Part shown: positions 1 through 13,063 of the stretch, one piece after another
How positions within the stretch are numbered: the first letter of the stretch is position 1
How the letters are laid out: each line of letters begins with the position of its first letter
From: Crambe crambe
Lineage: Eukaryota > Porifera > Demospongiae > Poecilosclerida > Crambeidae
Direction: 5' to 3'
Length of the DNA stretch: 64,000 bases
NCBI GenBank assembly: GCA_963924555.1
Contig: OZ004591.1
Location: 3,968,001-4,032,000 of the forward strand
Made by a program: the position numbers and the translations under genes
The notes under the pieces: generated by a model
What the model was told of the DNA's origin: nothing
What the model saw: the letters and a program-made list of their open reading frames with translations, nothing else
Databases searched by the model: none

Positions 1-224
1 CGAACCTCTCTTAGTGAACTCTATATTTTCAGAACTTTTCTATTTGGGACATTTTTCAAGGAGGCACCATACTGCTAGCTGGTCAATATAGAAGTTCCAC
101 ATAGAGCATAGTTTCAATGAGACCCTAGTAGTAATAATAAGATCTCTTGAAACTTCCATTACTAAAATGTGTCTATGACTGGCAAGAATGTATTAGACAG
201 TGTCTAATCTGATACTTTTTACAG

Positions 225-1745
225 CCCAAAAGTGTCCACAAAAAATCATATAGATACGCTTCCGTTGCAGGGCAATCATCCTCTTTTGCTCACTCGCAGA
301 GTTTTGGAGAAAGTGTGAGCGTGTCTGCCTCTGATAACTTTCCCAACCTTCCTTTCCAGGACCAAGATCAGCAGCTCCCCACTGAGGACTTGCTGGCCAA
401 GGTGATGGAAGTGGTCCATCAATTACAGCCTTCAAAACAAAGCTCGCCCATTCAACAGTCACCTTCCAAAGAGGACAGCTCAAAATATCCCATCCCAACT
501 CACTCTGCTTCAAATTCAGTTAATGGTTATCAATCGTGCACAAAGGCTGTTTCAGGAAAGAGCAGTTTGAATGCTTCTAGACATGTTCTCAGCAGGTCAG
601 CTAAAGACGTTTCTAGTCATAGCTGCTTGGGAGATGACAGGCTTAGTGATAAAACTCCTACACCACCTCGTGATAGGCATTCAAACTCACCCTATAATTC
701 AGGGGGATCAACTCCAACTGGGAACACGCCTTATAAGGTGACCACTCCAACTCTCTCGGCTGGACATGCCTCCATCCCAACCCACGATTTGAGAGAATCC
801 ACTTCAGCTGGACACACCTTCATCCCTGCCCATGATACCTCAGCTGGACACACACACGCCGCCTCCATCCCAACCCATGATGTAAGGGGACTTACCTCAG
901 CTGGACCTCCATCACATACTAAAACTCTCTCTTCATCTCATCCTACCAACCCTATTGGACACACCCCTTATGAAACGGCACTTCCATCTCATGAAAAGTG
1001 GGAATCCAATCCACATGGACATTCTCCTTATTCCCCACTACCCTTTTCAGTACCTTATAGTACCCGAGATGGCCATGTGTGTTGTCACCTGCACCCTGAA
1101 GTGCTTCATCGGCAGTATTGTCCAGATATCTCCATGCTTCCAGTGCCTCGCATCATGTGTCCTGTTAATGGGGAGAGTGTGTTGTTTAATGGGACAATGG
1201 GTAGTGAATACTCTATGGATGAAGACCTCCACCTGGCCGATACTATAGACCAGAAGTACCTTGGTTTGGGTGTGCATGCCAATAGAAATCACACTAGTGA
1301 TGAAGGTGACCAGTGGAGAGTTCCAGAAGGTAAATCTATAATTATTGTGCTACAGTAGAACCTCTGAATAATGGGATTGTTTGTAAAGAGGTTTTGTATG
1401 TAGAGAAGGTGCCTTTTGTCCTTTGTTGAGAGGTTTGGAAGTGTCTTAACTTTCCAGCTGTGTTGAATGTTTGATAGTGGCTTCCAGTTAACAGAGTCAA
1501 CACTTGACTCAATATTGTGTTATTGTTATAACCTTTCAGATCACAATGGTCACAGTGTCAACCAGACACTGGCTAATGTCAGCATGGCTACTTATAAGTA
1601 CCTGCAAAGACACAACCTACTACCTACCAAACAGGCAGGTGCTGCTGCAACCATGCCATCTGTACAGGAAGAGAATGAACCTGGACCTAATCATATTCTA
1701 GATAAGAATTTCTACATTCTGAAAACTCGTCCTAGATTACCATAA
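225..1745 (+). CDS. 3' part of a possible STIL/Ana2-family centriole assembly gene
   Basis: Three exons are readable: about 225-314, 360-1329 and 1540-1745, joined in frame by GT-AG introns and ending in TAA at 1743-1745. The 5' end lies outside the window. The long middle exon is rich in Ser, Pro, Thr and His with repeated TPYxxxxPS-like and SAGH-like segments, so it is probably disordered. The last exon contains SMATYKYLQRHNLLP, which resembles the STAN motif (Ser-x-x-Thr-x-x-Tyr-Leu pattern) shared by STIL and Ana2, regulators of PLK4 in centriole duplication. That resemblance is the only basis for the family call; the rest is not recognisable to me. The first exon boundary is uncertain, because an acceptor at 270 is an alternative to the one at 224. 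Another low-complexity scaffold protein remains possible. Confidence 0.4.
1351..1450. mobile_element. Possible remnant of a CAGTGGAACCTCT-type MITE end
   Basis: The intron between the last two exons of the STIL-like gene starts with ACAGTAGAACCTCTGAATA, similar to the terminal repeat of the complete MITE at 18768-18943. No matching second terminus was found, so this is at most a fragment. Confidence 0.3.
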
Positions 1746-1879
1746 TTTTTTGATGTACATGAAGTGCGCATGTGCATTTTACCATCAACCTAAAATGAAC
1801 CTTGAATCGTGTTGGTCACGTGACGGGCATGAACTGTACGTGTTTACAGTGTAAGCTGGATTGTACTATTGTTCAGAAC

Positions 1880-2078
1880 TACACAGCCAACCTACAATAG
1901 CCCCAGCCTCGAGGCGCTAGGCTCTCTTAGCATATAACCGCGCATGCGTGGTTACCCGGCCCCGCCTTAGCTTAGTCTAGCTCGCGCGAGCGACCCTTTA
2001 GGCGCGCGGCCTAGGCTAGCGCATAGCCGGGCCGCCTACTAGCGCCTATAGGCCCGAGACTAGCCCCGCCTATCAACA
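1880..2078 (+). promoter_or_regulatory. CpG-rich, CTAG-rich promoter candidate of the phosphoesterase gene
   Basis: The 333-bp gap between the STIL-like stop codon and the next ATG contains a sharp GC/CpG-rich island in otherwise AT-rich DNA. It has many CGCG, GCGC and CTAG words, including the palindrome GCTCGCGCGAGC near 1981 and CGCGCATGCG near 1940. It ends directly at the start codon of the phosphoesterase gene. No TATA box is visible. The promoter role is inferred from position and composition. Confidence 0.45.
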
Positions 2079-3180
2079 ATGGCTCAAAAATTGGAAATAT
2101 GTACGTTCTTTGATACTTTATTGCTGTAGATAAGCTTATTATATCCTGTTTAGTGCACGTAACTGACATCCACTGTGCCTACGACAAAATTGATCAGTTG
2201 AAACAATGGTTGAAGGACCGACAACAGAAGGTAGACTTGGTGTTGATCTCTGGTGACATAGCCAATGTGCCACTGGAATTGTACCGCACAGCATCCAAGG
2301 AGCAGCTGCAGGAGCAGCACGACAACCTGCAACGCATAGTTGATGACTTTGTCGCCGTAGCAAGCCAGGTTTACTTCGTTCCCGGAAATGTGAGATACCC
2401 AACCGGAAGTAGATGGCCAATAGCTATTTTATTGATCTTTTTAATAGCATGATACTCTCTCCCATTATCAAATCACTCAAAAATTGGAGGAGATCAGTTA
2501 TCCATGCAATGTGCACCTGAGGAAAGTGCAAATAGCGAACAAGCTCCATCTTCTAGGGTTGGGTGGCAGTGTCCCTTCATTCTGTGAAGGAAAGCAACAC
2601 TGGGAAGGTTTTCCTTATACAACTGATAAGGAGTTTGGAGTAGAACTGGCAGAGTTGTTAGATCCTGTGATTCAGGATGAATCAACACCTCTTGAAGAGT
2701 CGTATATCATCATGACACATGATGGGCCTAATTGTAGCAGTGAGTATTAACTTTTGTGGTTCAATTCGTACAAGATTATCTTTTCTATTTAAAGGTACAA
2801 CAGAAGTGCGGAGTCCTCCAGACCCTTTGATAGTGGCAGGAAGTGATATTCTCTATGAATATTTGATAAAGAAAAAAATGGTATGAATATTTATAGCTTC
2901 CAACAGAATTATATAGAACACATGCCATTACATTGTAGCAACAGCATGTGGTTTTGAATGTGCATGGACATGTTCATCCAAGCATCGGGATGTCAAGTAT
3001 AGGATCACTATCAGTCCTGAACCCAGGAGCTCTGATGTGAGTAATATAAATAAGTATTCAAATCATTGATTAACTTGTTCTTATTCCAGAGATGGAAATT
3101 TCGGCATCTATACTCTACAGTGTATCCCTGACAGACAGCCAGCTTGGAAATTGTATTGTGCTTCACTATACAAGCTATAA
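2079..3180 (+). CDS. Calcineurin-like metallophosphoesterase, 274 aa, 6 exons
   Basis: Exons 2079-2100, 2154-2389, 2448-2739, 2795-2880, 2939-3036 and 3090-3180 join in frame with GT-AG introns to give 274 residues. All metal-binding motifs of the calcineurin-like phosphoesterase superfamily are present in order: DIH (residues 12-14), GDI (41-43), GNHD (85-88, formed across a splice junction), HDGP (177-180) and GHVH (221-224). The protein is a minimal catalytic domain with no signal peptide or membrane segment, so it is probably cytosolic and hydrolyses phosphomonoesters or diesters with a two-metal centre. The substrate cannot be told from sequence. The ATG at 2079 is supported because it gives seven residues leading directly into the first beta strand. 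INTS6 begins only about 230 bp downstream on the same strand. Confidence 0.88.
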
Positions 3181-3221
3181 TTATTATTATTTTTGAAATT
3201 TCGCGCCTTCATTAAGAATAT

Positions 3222-3290
3222 CACGTGGCCATTAGGGCGCGCGCCGCCAACGTCATGTGACGTATTCAATTTTTTGAGTATAAAAAGGCG
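3222..3290 (+). promoter_or_regulatory. INTS6 core promoter with E-box, CRE-like palindrome and TATA box
   Basis: In the 226 bp between the phosphoesterase stop and the INTS6 ATG there is a CACGTG E-box near 3222, the palindrome ACGTCATGTGACGT at 3250-3263 (two facing CRE/ATF-like TGACGT half-sites) and TATAAAAA at 3279-3286. The TATA box lies about 120 bp before the start codon, a plausible core-promoter geometry. Factor binding is inferred. Confidence 0.5.
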
Positions 3291-3406
3291 ATACGCAGTT
3301 TTACCCTTTCAGAGCTGCTTTTTGCAGCTGACGGAAGAAGGTGATGCTTTGTGAGGGGAGTGTATGTCAAGTTCCATAAGTATTTGCATAATTAATTGCA
3401 AGAAGC

Positions 3407-4641
3407 ATGGGAATCATATTGTTCTTGGTAGATACGAGCGCTTCCATGAACCAAAAGACCTACCTAGGCGCATCTTATCTTGATGTAGCTAAGGTAGCTA
3501 TAGAAACTTTTATGAAGGTATGCCGGTCCCTTATGTAGTATAGTGCCGTATACAGTACAACGTGCGAATCTGACCGCATCAAAGTACAGTATTGGTATTA
3601 TAGCAATTAGTGTAATTGGCAGGGACGCGGGGCAGTCTTGCATCCCCCCCCCCAAGTCCCCTAAAGAGGACAATTTAGCTTTAGCACTTTGGCATGTAGT
3701 ACAGTATTGATAATATTTACATTAGTCCATTAGTAATAGCTACATTGTGTGACAAAAAACCTTTTTTTTATGCATGTTCCCATCTGCAGTACCGTTCAAG
3801 AGAACCAAATAGCAGATATGATAGGTACATGTTGGTCTCCTTTGATGAGCCTACGAACTGTGTCAAGGTACTACTATATCTATACGTTTGTATCGGGGTA
3901 TTGTCCAAAATCACCATTTGCCTTGCGATGGATGATGAATGAATAGCCAAGTATCATCATTGTTGGGTGGGGAGTATGGCCCATGAGAGTGCATACCAGA
4001 GTTTTATACATACTTATCACTTCTTATTTTACGCTTATTGTGTTGATTATGTTAAGTTAACAGGAAGAATGATTCGTAATCATTACAGGAGACTCTTGTC
4101 TCTTTTCAAATACTTTCTTTGCACCTATTGTGTGAATTACCACAAGAGCTCACAGTCCTTTATAATTACTTCTTTAAATCTTCAAATGCTTGATTTATTC
4201 CTTCCTCTCCTTGTCAGGCTGGCTGGAAGACAAGTAATGCTGCCTTTATCTCACAACTCAAGAACCTCCAAGCCACTTCCCTCTCTACGTTCGGCCAATC
4301 ACTTAAAGAATCCTTTGACCTCCTCAACATCCACAGACTGCACACCAGCATTGATCATTACGGCCAAGGTCGCAACCCTTTCTTCCTCGAGCCAGCAGTA
4401 ATCATCGCACTCACTGATGGAGGAAGAATTACCGACGTTGACAATGAGGTAAAGTTTTTGGCCTGTGTGTTTGCTTTGTGGTTCTGTCCAGTGTCTAGAA
4501 TACACTTCAAATCCACAGTCATATCATCTGATGACAACCTCTAAAGTTAATGTGGACACTTTCAAATCCACAGTCATATCATCTGATGACAACTTTATGG
4601 ACACTTTCAAGGGGTGGAAGTATCCAGGGTCTGTTTTTCTC

Positions 4642-4673
<32 letters not shown>

Positions 4674-5618
4674 GGAGATATTCCTATTACAAGGATGAGT
4701 AGTATTACACTGATAATAGTATTAGTACTAATTTTAGTATAACGCATCTATTATGAAATTTGATACTTGGTGATGTACATCTCCCATTGGTAACCAGTAA
4801 AAACTTTGTTTCACCCTCTAGGGAATGAAAAATACATTAGGTGACATATGTGGAACCTGAGTTTAAGTGGTAGCTATCCGCATTACCAAGACAATAAACT
4901 TGGTATTAAACTTCATATTAAAGGTCACTTTGTAAAATCCCCAAGGGTGACTGTTAAAGAGCAATATGTGTGGTAAAGATATCCTTGTGTTGTGTATGTC
5001 AGCACAGTGTTTTTGAATATCTGGCTTTCTTATTCCAACCTGTCAACATGAAAGGTGCCATGTTCTGCACTTGTACAACAGAGTCATGCCGTGGGAGACA
5101 AATAGCTGAGGGCTTCTCTCTTGCTGTGCTTGTTTGGAAGAATGTATACCTATCTCACTGACCGTTTAAGGAATATGATATGTATCTAAGGGCATAAACT
5201 TGGACGATTGATGACTTTCACTGTACTTGCTCTTTTGCTGACAACTGAAGGGACAAATTGCCCTCAAAATTTAGCACTAAGGTGATAAGAGAATTAAACT
5301 CTTATCAGCAAGCATTATATTGACCATGCAGGTAATGTAGGTATTGTGTGGTCTAGAGAAAGAGAAGAATCTTATTTTTCCTCCCTTTTACCATCAGTTT
5401 GTCCTTCCTGTGTCACCCAATCCTCCGGAAGGAAGTGAACTGACCAATCAGCCTTTCAGATGGGACCAACGGCTGTTCACAGTTCTGCTTCGCCTGCCTG
5501 GGATAGGGGAGGAGCGTAACTCTGCTCCCAACGAGACAATAGAGAATGAGTACATCCTGAGAGATGCCTCAGTGTCATCCATGTGTGAAAGAACAGGAGG
5601 TAAGTGAATGTGGGGAGG

Positions 5619-5649
<31 letters not shown>

Positions 5650-8600
5650 GTCTTAGTTCTATCTGAAGCTTATTAGGAGATCTAGAGCTAAGAATGGAAC
5701 TTTTAGAATTCCTTTCACTTTGCCTGGTGTGGTTGCCTCTCTCTCTGTCTATGACTTATGCTCCCTTCCATCTAGAAAAGGAACCCCCTTAATATCACAA
5801 GCCCTTTATAGTCGGCTAGAACACTTTTTTTTGTGTCTTATTCCTTGAAATAAAGATGCCTATCCACTTTCAGGCTTCTAAAAGTGTCCATATTAAGAAG
5901 TTCCACTATGTATGTCTGCATATATGTATGTACATATGTATAATGGGGTAGTATCATAATGATAGTACCTGTGTGCATACTCATGTGTAGGGAAGTCGTA
6001 TGTGGTTACCAACCAGAAGTCCCTGGCACAGTGTATGGAGTCACTGACACAGAAGCTCCAGCCGGGAGTGGTCATCAACTTTCAGAAAATCAGAGGGAAA
6101 ACGCCCAATGGAGAACAGGAAGCGATGGAAGTGGATGGTAAGTCTTATCATTAGTAGTGGGTACAACAGGGCTAGTAAAAGTTAATATTCCAGGCCACCA
6201 AAAGTGATATGCAATAAAGTACCTTGAAGTTGTAGTTGGGCCATCACTGAACTTTTGTGAGTGTCCTAATACATACCTACTGCCATCAAGTGTATAGAGG
6301 TGTATGTAGGTCACTCTGCTTACCAGTGTTTACCCAAGTGCACTGCCTCCATGTTTGTACAGTCCTATCACATCCGGTTTATTCACAGTCTTGATGAGAA
6401 TACACTTCCTTTATGTGACATTTCATATTGGAACAAAAATCATGTTAATCTTAGGACCTATAAAAATAATTGATTTTGAGTTACATGCATCCTAATTCTT
6501 GGCTTTTGAGCGTGTGTGCACTGAAAGAGCTGTGCAAAAAAATTTGAGTAAAACTCCAGATGCTTGTCTGTGCTTGGTTCTGAATCATTTCAAGAATCTA
6601 TTCAATTATGGCAGTTGGCTTCATGTATGCATGGCAACAATATCCTAGTGGCTGTCCCAGGCAGAGCCAAGTGTAGCCATTTCTCATGTATAATAATGCT
6701 TTGCCAATTCCTACACTTAATTTCAGCCCCAAGGACTAAACAAAGAAGTGGCCTAATGATGATCAACCACTTTTGCTTTATGGCTAATCAAAGTTACATA
6801 TACCATGTAATATGCACAGGAGAACAGAATGGGAATCTGAATGGGATGACTGGTGACAACCAGAGGAATACTCCGGTTCCAAACGGGGAGAGTACCGGGA
6901 CACTCAAGAACAGCAATGTCTGGCACAATACCAGGAAGATGATTTACGTCAAGAATAATGTGTCCTCTGGGTTCTGGCCAGTGCCCGAGTCCTTTTGGCC
7001 CGATGACCACACTGTTACTTTGGCAAGTGTTAGAGTATTATTGCCTGCAATGTATGTACTAATGGCAGTAACACCTGTTTAATGTCACTCCATTAAATAG
7101 TCTCTCGATAGCAGCAGGTATTTAAAGAATGGTGTTTTAATAAAGCTAAGAAATGTGTAATTGGAGTGGTGATTGTCGTAAAATAGAAGCATTAAGATGT
7201 CTACATGCCAATTAATCTCTGATGTATGATCACAGTTTGTGACTGAGAGTAGTGGGACTTATGCTCAACTATGATCATGGTTTATGATATAGACCACACC
7301 TTACCTATTTGCAGCCCCCTCGTGATGTGCATCCTGTAGTGTGGTTTGACACAACGGATGTGAGTCCAATGCTGGTGGAGAAGTTTCCCTTTGACAAGTA
7401 CGAGCTGGAGCCTTCTCCCCTCACCCAATGCATCTTGGGAAAGAGGAATTCCAACATCTGTTGGCAGGTATGTGTGAAGGGGCAAAAGTTGGGTGGCAGT
7501 ACCCAGATCCACACTCTACACTGTGTGTAAATGCCCCCTTAATTGCTGACTCAGTGGCCTTATGCTTAGTCAAATAAGCTTATAAGGTCACAGGAAATGG
7601 GGTACAAATTTGTTGCTGATTCAGTGGTTGAGTTGGTGGATAACAAAACAACCTTGTGTTATTGGAACCACTCTAATAAGGTCACTGCACAGTTACAGGG
7701 TTTCATACAATGGAGAAGAAAGGGGGAGATCCCCCTCAACTGAAAATTCCCCCTACACTAATTTTATTTATATGAATGAAAATAGCATTTGTCTATTTTT
7801 CAGTTTACATAATGTGGTTTACAAAAAAACAGCCTTTGAATTTCGAGTGCATATGAGAGCTAGTCATTAAAAATAATTCAAGTGGGTGTGGTCGTCCAAA
7901 ATAATTTGGGGGACACACAAGTGCACCCATAGTCCCAGCAGAAGGGTGGTATGTATATGGCATGTGACATAGTATGTGTGTATGTATGTTATTGTATGTA
8001 TGCAGGTGTATGTCAGCAACAGTGGGAAGCAAGAGGGAATCACTCACCCGTTTGGCTACCTGAAGGCCAGTAGTAGTCTGACTCATGTTACCCTATTCGT
8101 CATGCCTTACAACTACCGTGAACTCCTCCCTTTGGCAGGTCAGCTACTGTGTGTGTGTGAGAGAGAGAGAGAGAGAGGGAGAGACGGACCATTACTACTA
8201 GGTGCCCAAGTTATAAAGGGTGTATGTACTAGCTCCAAGAAGCCAATGCCATGTTTTTATTGCAAAGATTCTTGCAATCTCCTGTAATGAGAGGAGGAAC
8301 TCCTTCCCCTGGATGTTCATTTTCATGAGAGGGAGGGAGGGAGGGCCTGTAGACAACTTCAGTGGAACCCCTCAGAGAGTGTAGACTGTGATATCTTATT
8401 ATTATTCCATGCTTCAGTATCTACTTTTTTCCTGATCAAAAGTATCCATGTTTTGACGTGATTTTTTTTCTTTGCAGAGGATTTGCTGAATAATCGACTG
8501 CGTCCGCCTCCACAGTGGAGACAGAAATTCAATGATTATATCTCTTCAGTCCCTTCCTATTATGCTCCAGTGAGTGGCAGCGAGTGCTCTAGCTCTAGTT

Positions 8601-9073
8601 AAACAGCAGTAGTGAGTGCTCTCTAGCTCGGAGCTAGAAGGTAGTAGCATGTTGGGTGCTTTATGGTTCAAACATAATGAGAAGAAAAAACATTTGATTC
8701 TCCAATATCAGTGTGAGAATATGATTCTATTACTGTGTCCCCTATAATAGACCAGAAGTTAATTAACTGAGAGACTATCCAGTTCATGTAAATTCTATAA
8801 TTCTATAAGTAGTGAAAACTAGCTACTTGGTGAGCTCATTATGTACTGAAATTTCATGGTTTTTTTTACCAACAAAAAATTTTACGTTATGCTGTGGTTA
8901 TGATGATATGACTTTTCCAGCCTTTGCGCAAGGCCTTCAACTTGATGGGGACCCCTAGCAATCTCATTCCTGACAGCTTTGATGGACAGATGAGCTTCAC
9001 CATTTCAAACTACCTCAGAAAACTAAAGAAACAGGTATTGTACATAGTAATGATTCCTTGAGGGTACTACACT

Positions 9074-9141
<68 letters not shown>

Positions 9142-12100
9142 CTTAAGCCTGTGCAGTATACATGTCTTGAAGATCCTGGTGTATATGGGTCCAAACCCCA
9201 TGCATGCTATCACAAATATTGTGTTTTTACTCCCCCTAATGAAAGGACGGGAGAGTTTTTCAAAGTCATGATTCATGCATTATTGCAGGCTAAGCTGGAG
9301 AGTGAGAGAGTTATGGGAAACACGTACAAGAGAATGATGGAGACAACGAGGAGAGGCTCAAGCATGTAAGTAAGAGCATGTGTATAACATGCATTACATC
9401 ACTTCATACCAAAAGTGTAAAGTGTAAAGACTGAAAATCAAAGCTCAAAAGCTGAAGATTCTAGATTACGTGATTTGAGGTGTTGAAGTATGTACGTGGG
9501 TATGTATTAGAGCCTGGGCTTCATTCAGGTGGGGAGCAGGAGGTGCTATTTGCCACTATCGATATCCCTACATAGCTCTCTCCCTTAAATTCCTCTTTCT
9601 AATCTCCCCACTCCATCACCTTCTTCTATAGATGTAATGGCAGTTCTGTTAGCCTACGTAGGATGATATGTACACATTCATGCAATCATGTGGTGGGCTA
9701 CAATAAATGTTTTTAACTTTCAGTATGGCTCTTTGTATACACACTTGGGAAATCATGTGATATATGCTCTGGATGTCATGTGATAATCTGTACACTATGG
9801 GAAATCATGTGATATATGCTCTGGATGTCATGTGATAATCTGTACTGTATGGGAAAATCATGTGATATATGCTCTGGTGTATTGTATGGGGAAATCATGC
9901 TGTCATGTGATAATCTGTACTGTATGGGAAATGTGATGATTGTACTGTATAGGAAATCATGTGATATATGCTATGGATGTCATGTGATAATCAGCACCTC
10001 GTACTGTATGGGAAATCATGTGATGTGGTTTAGGATATCTATGCATTTCCCCCTCCCTCTGTATATAGCATTGATGTAGGTGATGGCATCAGCTTAGCCA
10101 TAGGATCGACTCTCAAGGATGAGGCAGTGACCTCTCAGAGTTTCTGCAACCCCTTTGATATCTGTCGATCAGGCCTCCTCGGACAATTGGCCCGCATGAG
10201 AACCAACTTCTTCAGAGCCACACCCACCACACCAAACCTCACTGAAGAAGGTATGTTATGACAGTGCACTCGATCAATCTCTTGAGTGTTAAGGGGGTGC
10301 TCCTTGTAATTAGTATACTTGTTGGCAGTCCAGTTATTGCATGAGATCATCACATTCATTATTGGTTGTACTGTACTTATATTAACATTATCAGGCTCAT
10401 GATTACTATGTTGATCCTTCCATGCAGCGGTTCGACACCAGATTCCTATTGGTCAAATGGGGAACTACCAAGAACACCTGAAGAAGATGAATCCTCTGAG
10501 GGAGTTGGACGAGGCAGGTGGACTCAGGACACAGCTGTTTGGCAATCCCTACAAACTAGAGCGTTCATCAGACAAGGTGTGTGCAGCATGTGTAGTGTAC
10601 GTATCAGTACATGTTACGTGCATGTTACATACATGTTACATAACATGATAATACTTCAAATTTCAAATTAGACTTCTTTATGATTATGAATATGATCCAT
10701 TTATATGAATTCAAAAGAGATGGGTTGTCTAGAGGACCTTAAAACCACATGCCTCTTTCAACTATACTTGAACAAAGGGTTAATGTGCATATCTATGGCT
10801 GTAATGAACAAAGGGTTAATGTTTGTATCTATGGGACCTCTTGGTTCTAGACTCTAGTTGTGGTGAAATAAAGAGGTGCTGCTTAGTGACTCCATATATG
10901 TCCAGTAGTGCCACAACTCATCCTAGGATGTAACAGGACTAATACCAGGAATCTTGTTACCTCTGGGATTGTCCCAGATGTCCCATTGGAGCACCAGCAG
11001 TACATAATATCTCACAGTAATAATCATTCCGAGATATTATACTGGGATAGTCCTGTAGTAAATGTATACCCCAGAACCAGAGATAGCTACAAGTATCCCA
11101 GAGATAATCCTGGGATGTCCTAGAAGTAACAGGAGGATCCCAGGTCCCAAAATACTAAGTATCCCAGGTATAGTCCTGGGATGCCCTAGAGGTAACAGGA
11201 GAACCCCAGGTCCATGTAAACTGGTCCTGGGATATTCCAGGTATCTTGAAAGAATCTCCTGGGATAGTCCTGGAGATGCTAAGTGGGATATCCTACAGGT
11301 AACAGGTCCCGAAATACTAAGTATCCCAGGCTTCCTGGGATAGTCTGGCATATTCCAGGTACCCTGAAAGAGTCTTATGGAGGTATCCCTGGGATATCCT
11401 ATAGGTACTAAGTATCCCAGGTATCCTGGGATAGTCCTGGAGATGCTAAGTATCCCAGATATCCCAGGTATCTTGAAAGAGTCTCCTGGGATAGTCCTGG
11501 AGATGCTAAGTGGGATATCCTACAGGTAACAGGTCCCGAAATACTAAGTATCCCAGGTTTCCTGGGATAGTCCGGCATATTCCAGGTACCCTGAAGGAGT
11601 CTTATGGAGGTATCCCTGGGATATCCTATAGGTACTAAGTATCCCAGGTATCCTGGGATAGTCCAGCATGTTCCAGGTATCCTGAAAGAGTCTTATGGTA
11701 TCCTGGGATAGTCCTGGAGATGCTAAGTATCCCAGATATCCCTGGAATATCCTATAGGTAACAGGTCCCAAATTACTAAGTAACCCAGGTATACCGGGAT
11801 AGTCCTGGGATATCCTAGAGGTAACAGGAGAACCCCAAGGTCCATGCAAACTGGAAGAGGATAGTCCTGGGATATTCCAGGTTTTTGTGCCTGAAAGAGT
11901 CTTACGGTATCCTGGGATAATCATGGAGATGCCAGGTATCCCTGGGATATCCTATAGGTAACAGGTCCCGAAATACGAAGCATCACAGGTATCCTCGGAG
12001 TAGTCCTGGGATATCCTATAGGTAACAGGAGGACCCCAGGTCTTAAAGTAGTTCTGGGTTGTAACAGGAGGATCCCAGGTATTCTGGAATAGCCTAGAGG

Positions 12101-13032
12101 TTAACAGGAGGACTCCAGGTCCTAATACCAGGTATACTGGGAGAGTCCTGGGATATATCTGGTGAAGCACTCATATCATGGAAGAGTTGTATTACAATAA
12201 TGATGAGTAGATGATAATGAATAGGATAATGAATTGATGAGTAGTGAGTAGGGTATAAATTGATGAGTCACAATGGAGGAGAATATAACACTTCCTTAGT
12301 CACTTTCTCTGTTCAAAACAAAACAACAAAAATATATATTATGAGCTCAATAGTATTTTAAGGTTCCAGTATACATGAAAATTAATTTTCAAATAGAAGG
12401 TGATCACAACAATATTGTACTGGCCCAGGCTATACCAAAAAATTATAGCTACATGTGAAAACTGTTATGGCATATCAAACTTATTAAATCTTAAGTTAAA
12501 ATTCCTATTATGTCTAGGTCTTATCAAATGAAGATACTGCTTTATTTGCCAAAATTCATAAATAACCATTCAAAACAGCAGTTCGAAAGCATTGAACAGC
12601 AAGAATACTAGCTGTGTAAATACTACCCTTACTACAATAAGCCATGTTACTCAGTGTGCATTATTTAGAAAGTTTTATAATAGTAAAGATTGCATTCAAC
12701 AGTATACTGGAACCTTAACTAATCATTAAGATGCCTGGATGCATCACCTTAATGGGAATTAACGATTAAAAGTACATTATTATTTTCTTACTTGACATCC
12801 TGGCAGTTTTCTTCCATGTTCTTCTCATTTCCTGAGTTGGCAGTTTCTCTGTATCCATTTGTAACTACTTAAGGAATATTTGTAATTGTATATCCACTGC
12901 TTACCTGCCTTCCATACATAAACGCTTTCTGAATGGGGATCTTCCTTTACTATTGCCATTCTTCTTGGGGGATGGTGTGTAATCTCGGGGACGTTTATCT
13001 TCATGAGATCTGTATTAGTAATCCCAGGTATT

Positions 13033-13063
<31 letters not shown>

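Noticed and set aside
9058-9369. 103-residue ORF with poly-Thr-His
   Set aside because: It is the CA repeat joined to INTS6 exon 11 without its acceptor.
11037-12170. Long ORFs in both strands of the INTS6 intron array
   Set aside because: Repeat by-products of the palindromic minisatellite; only the unique centre has phase-consistent exons.
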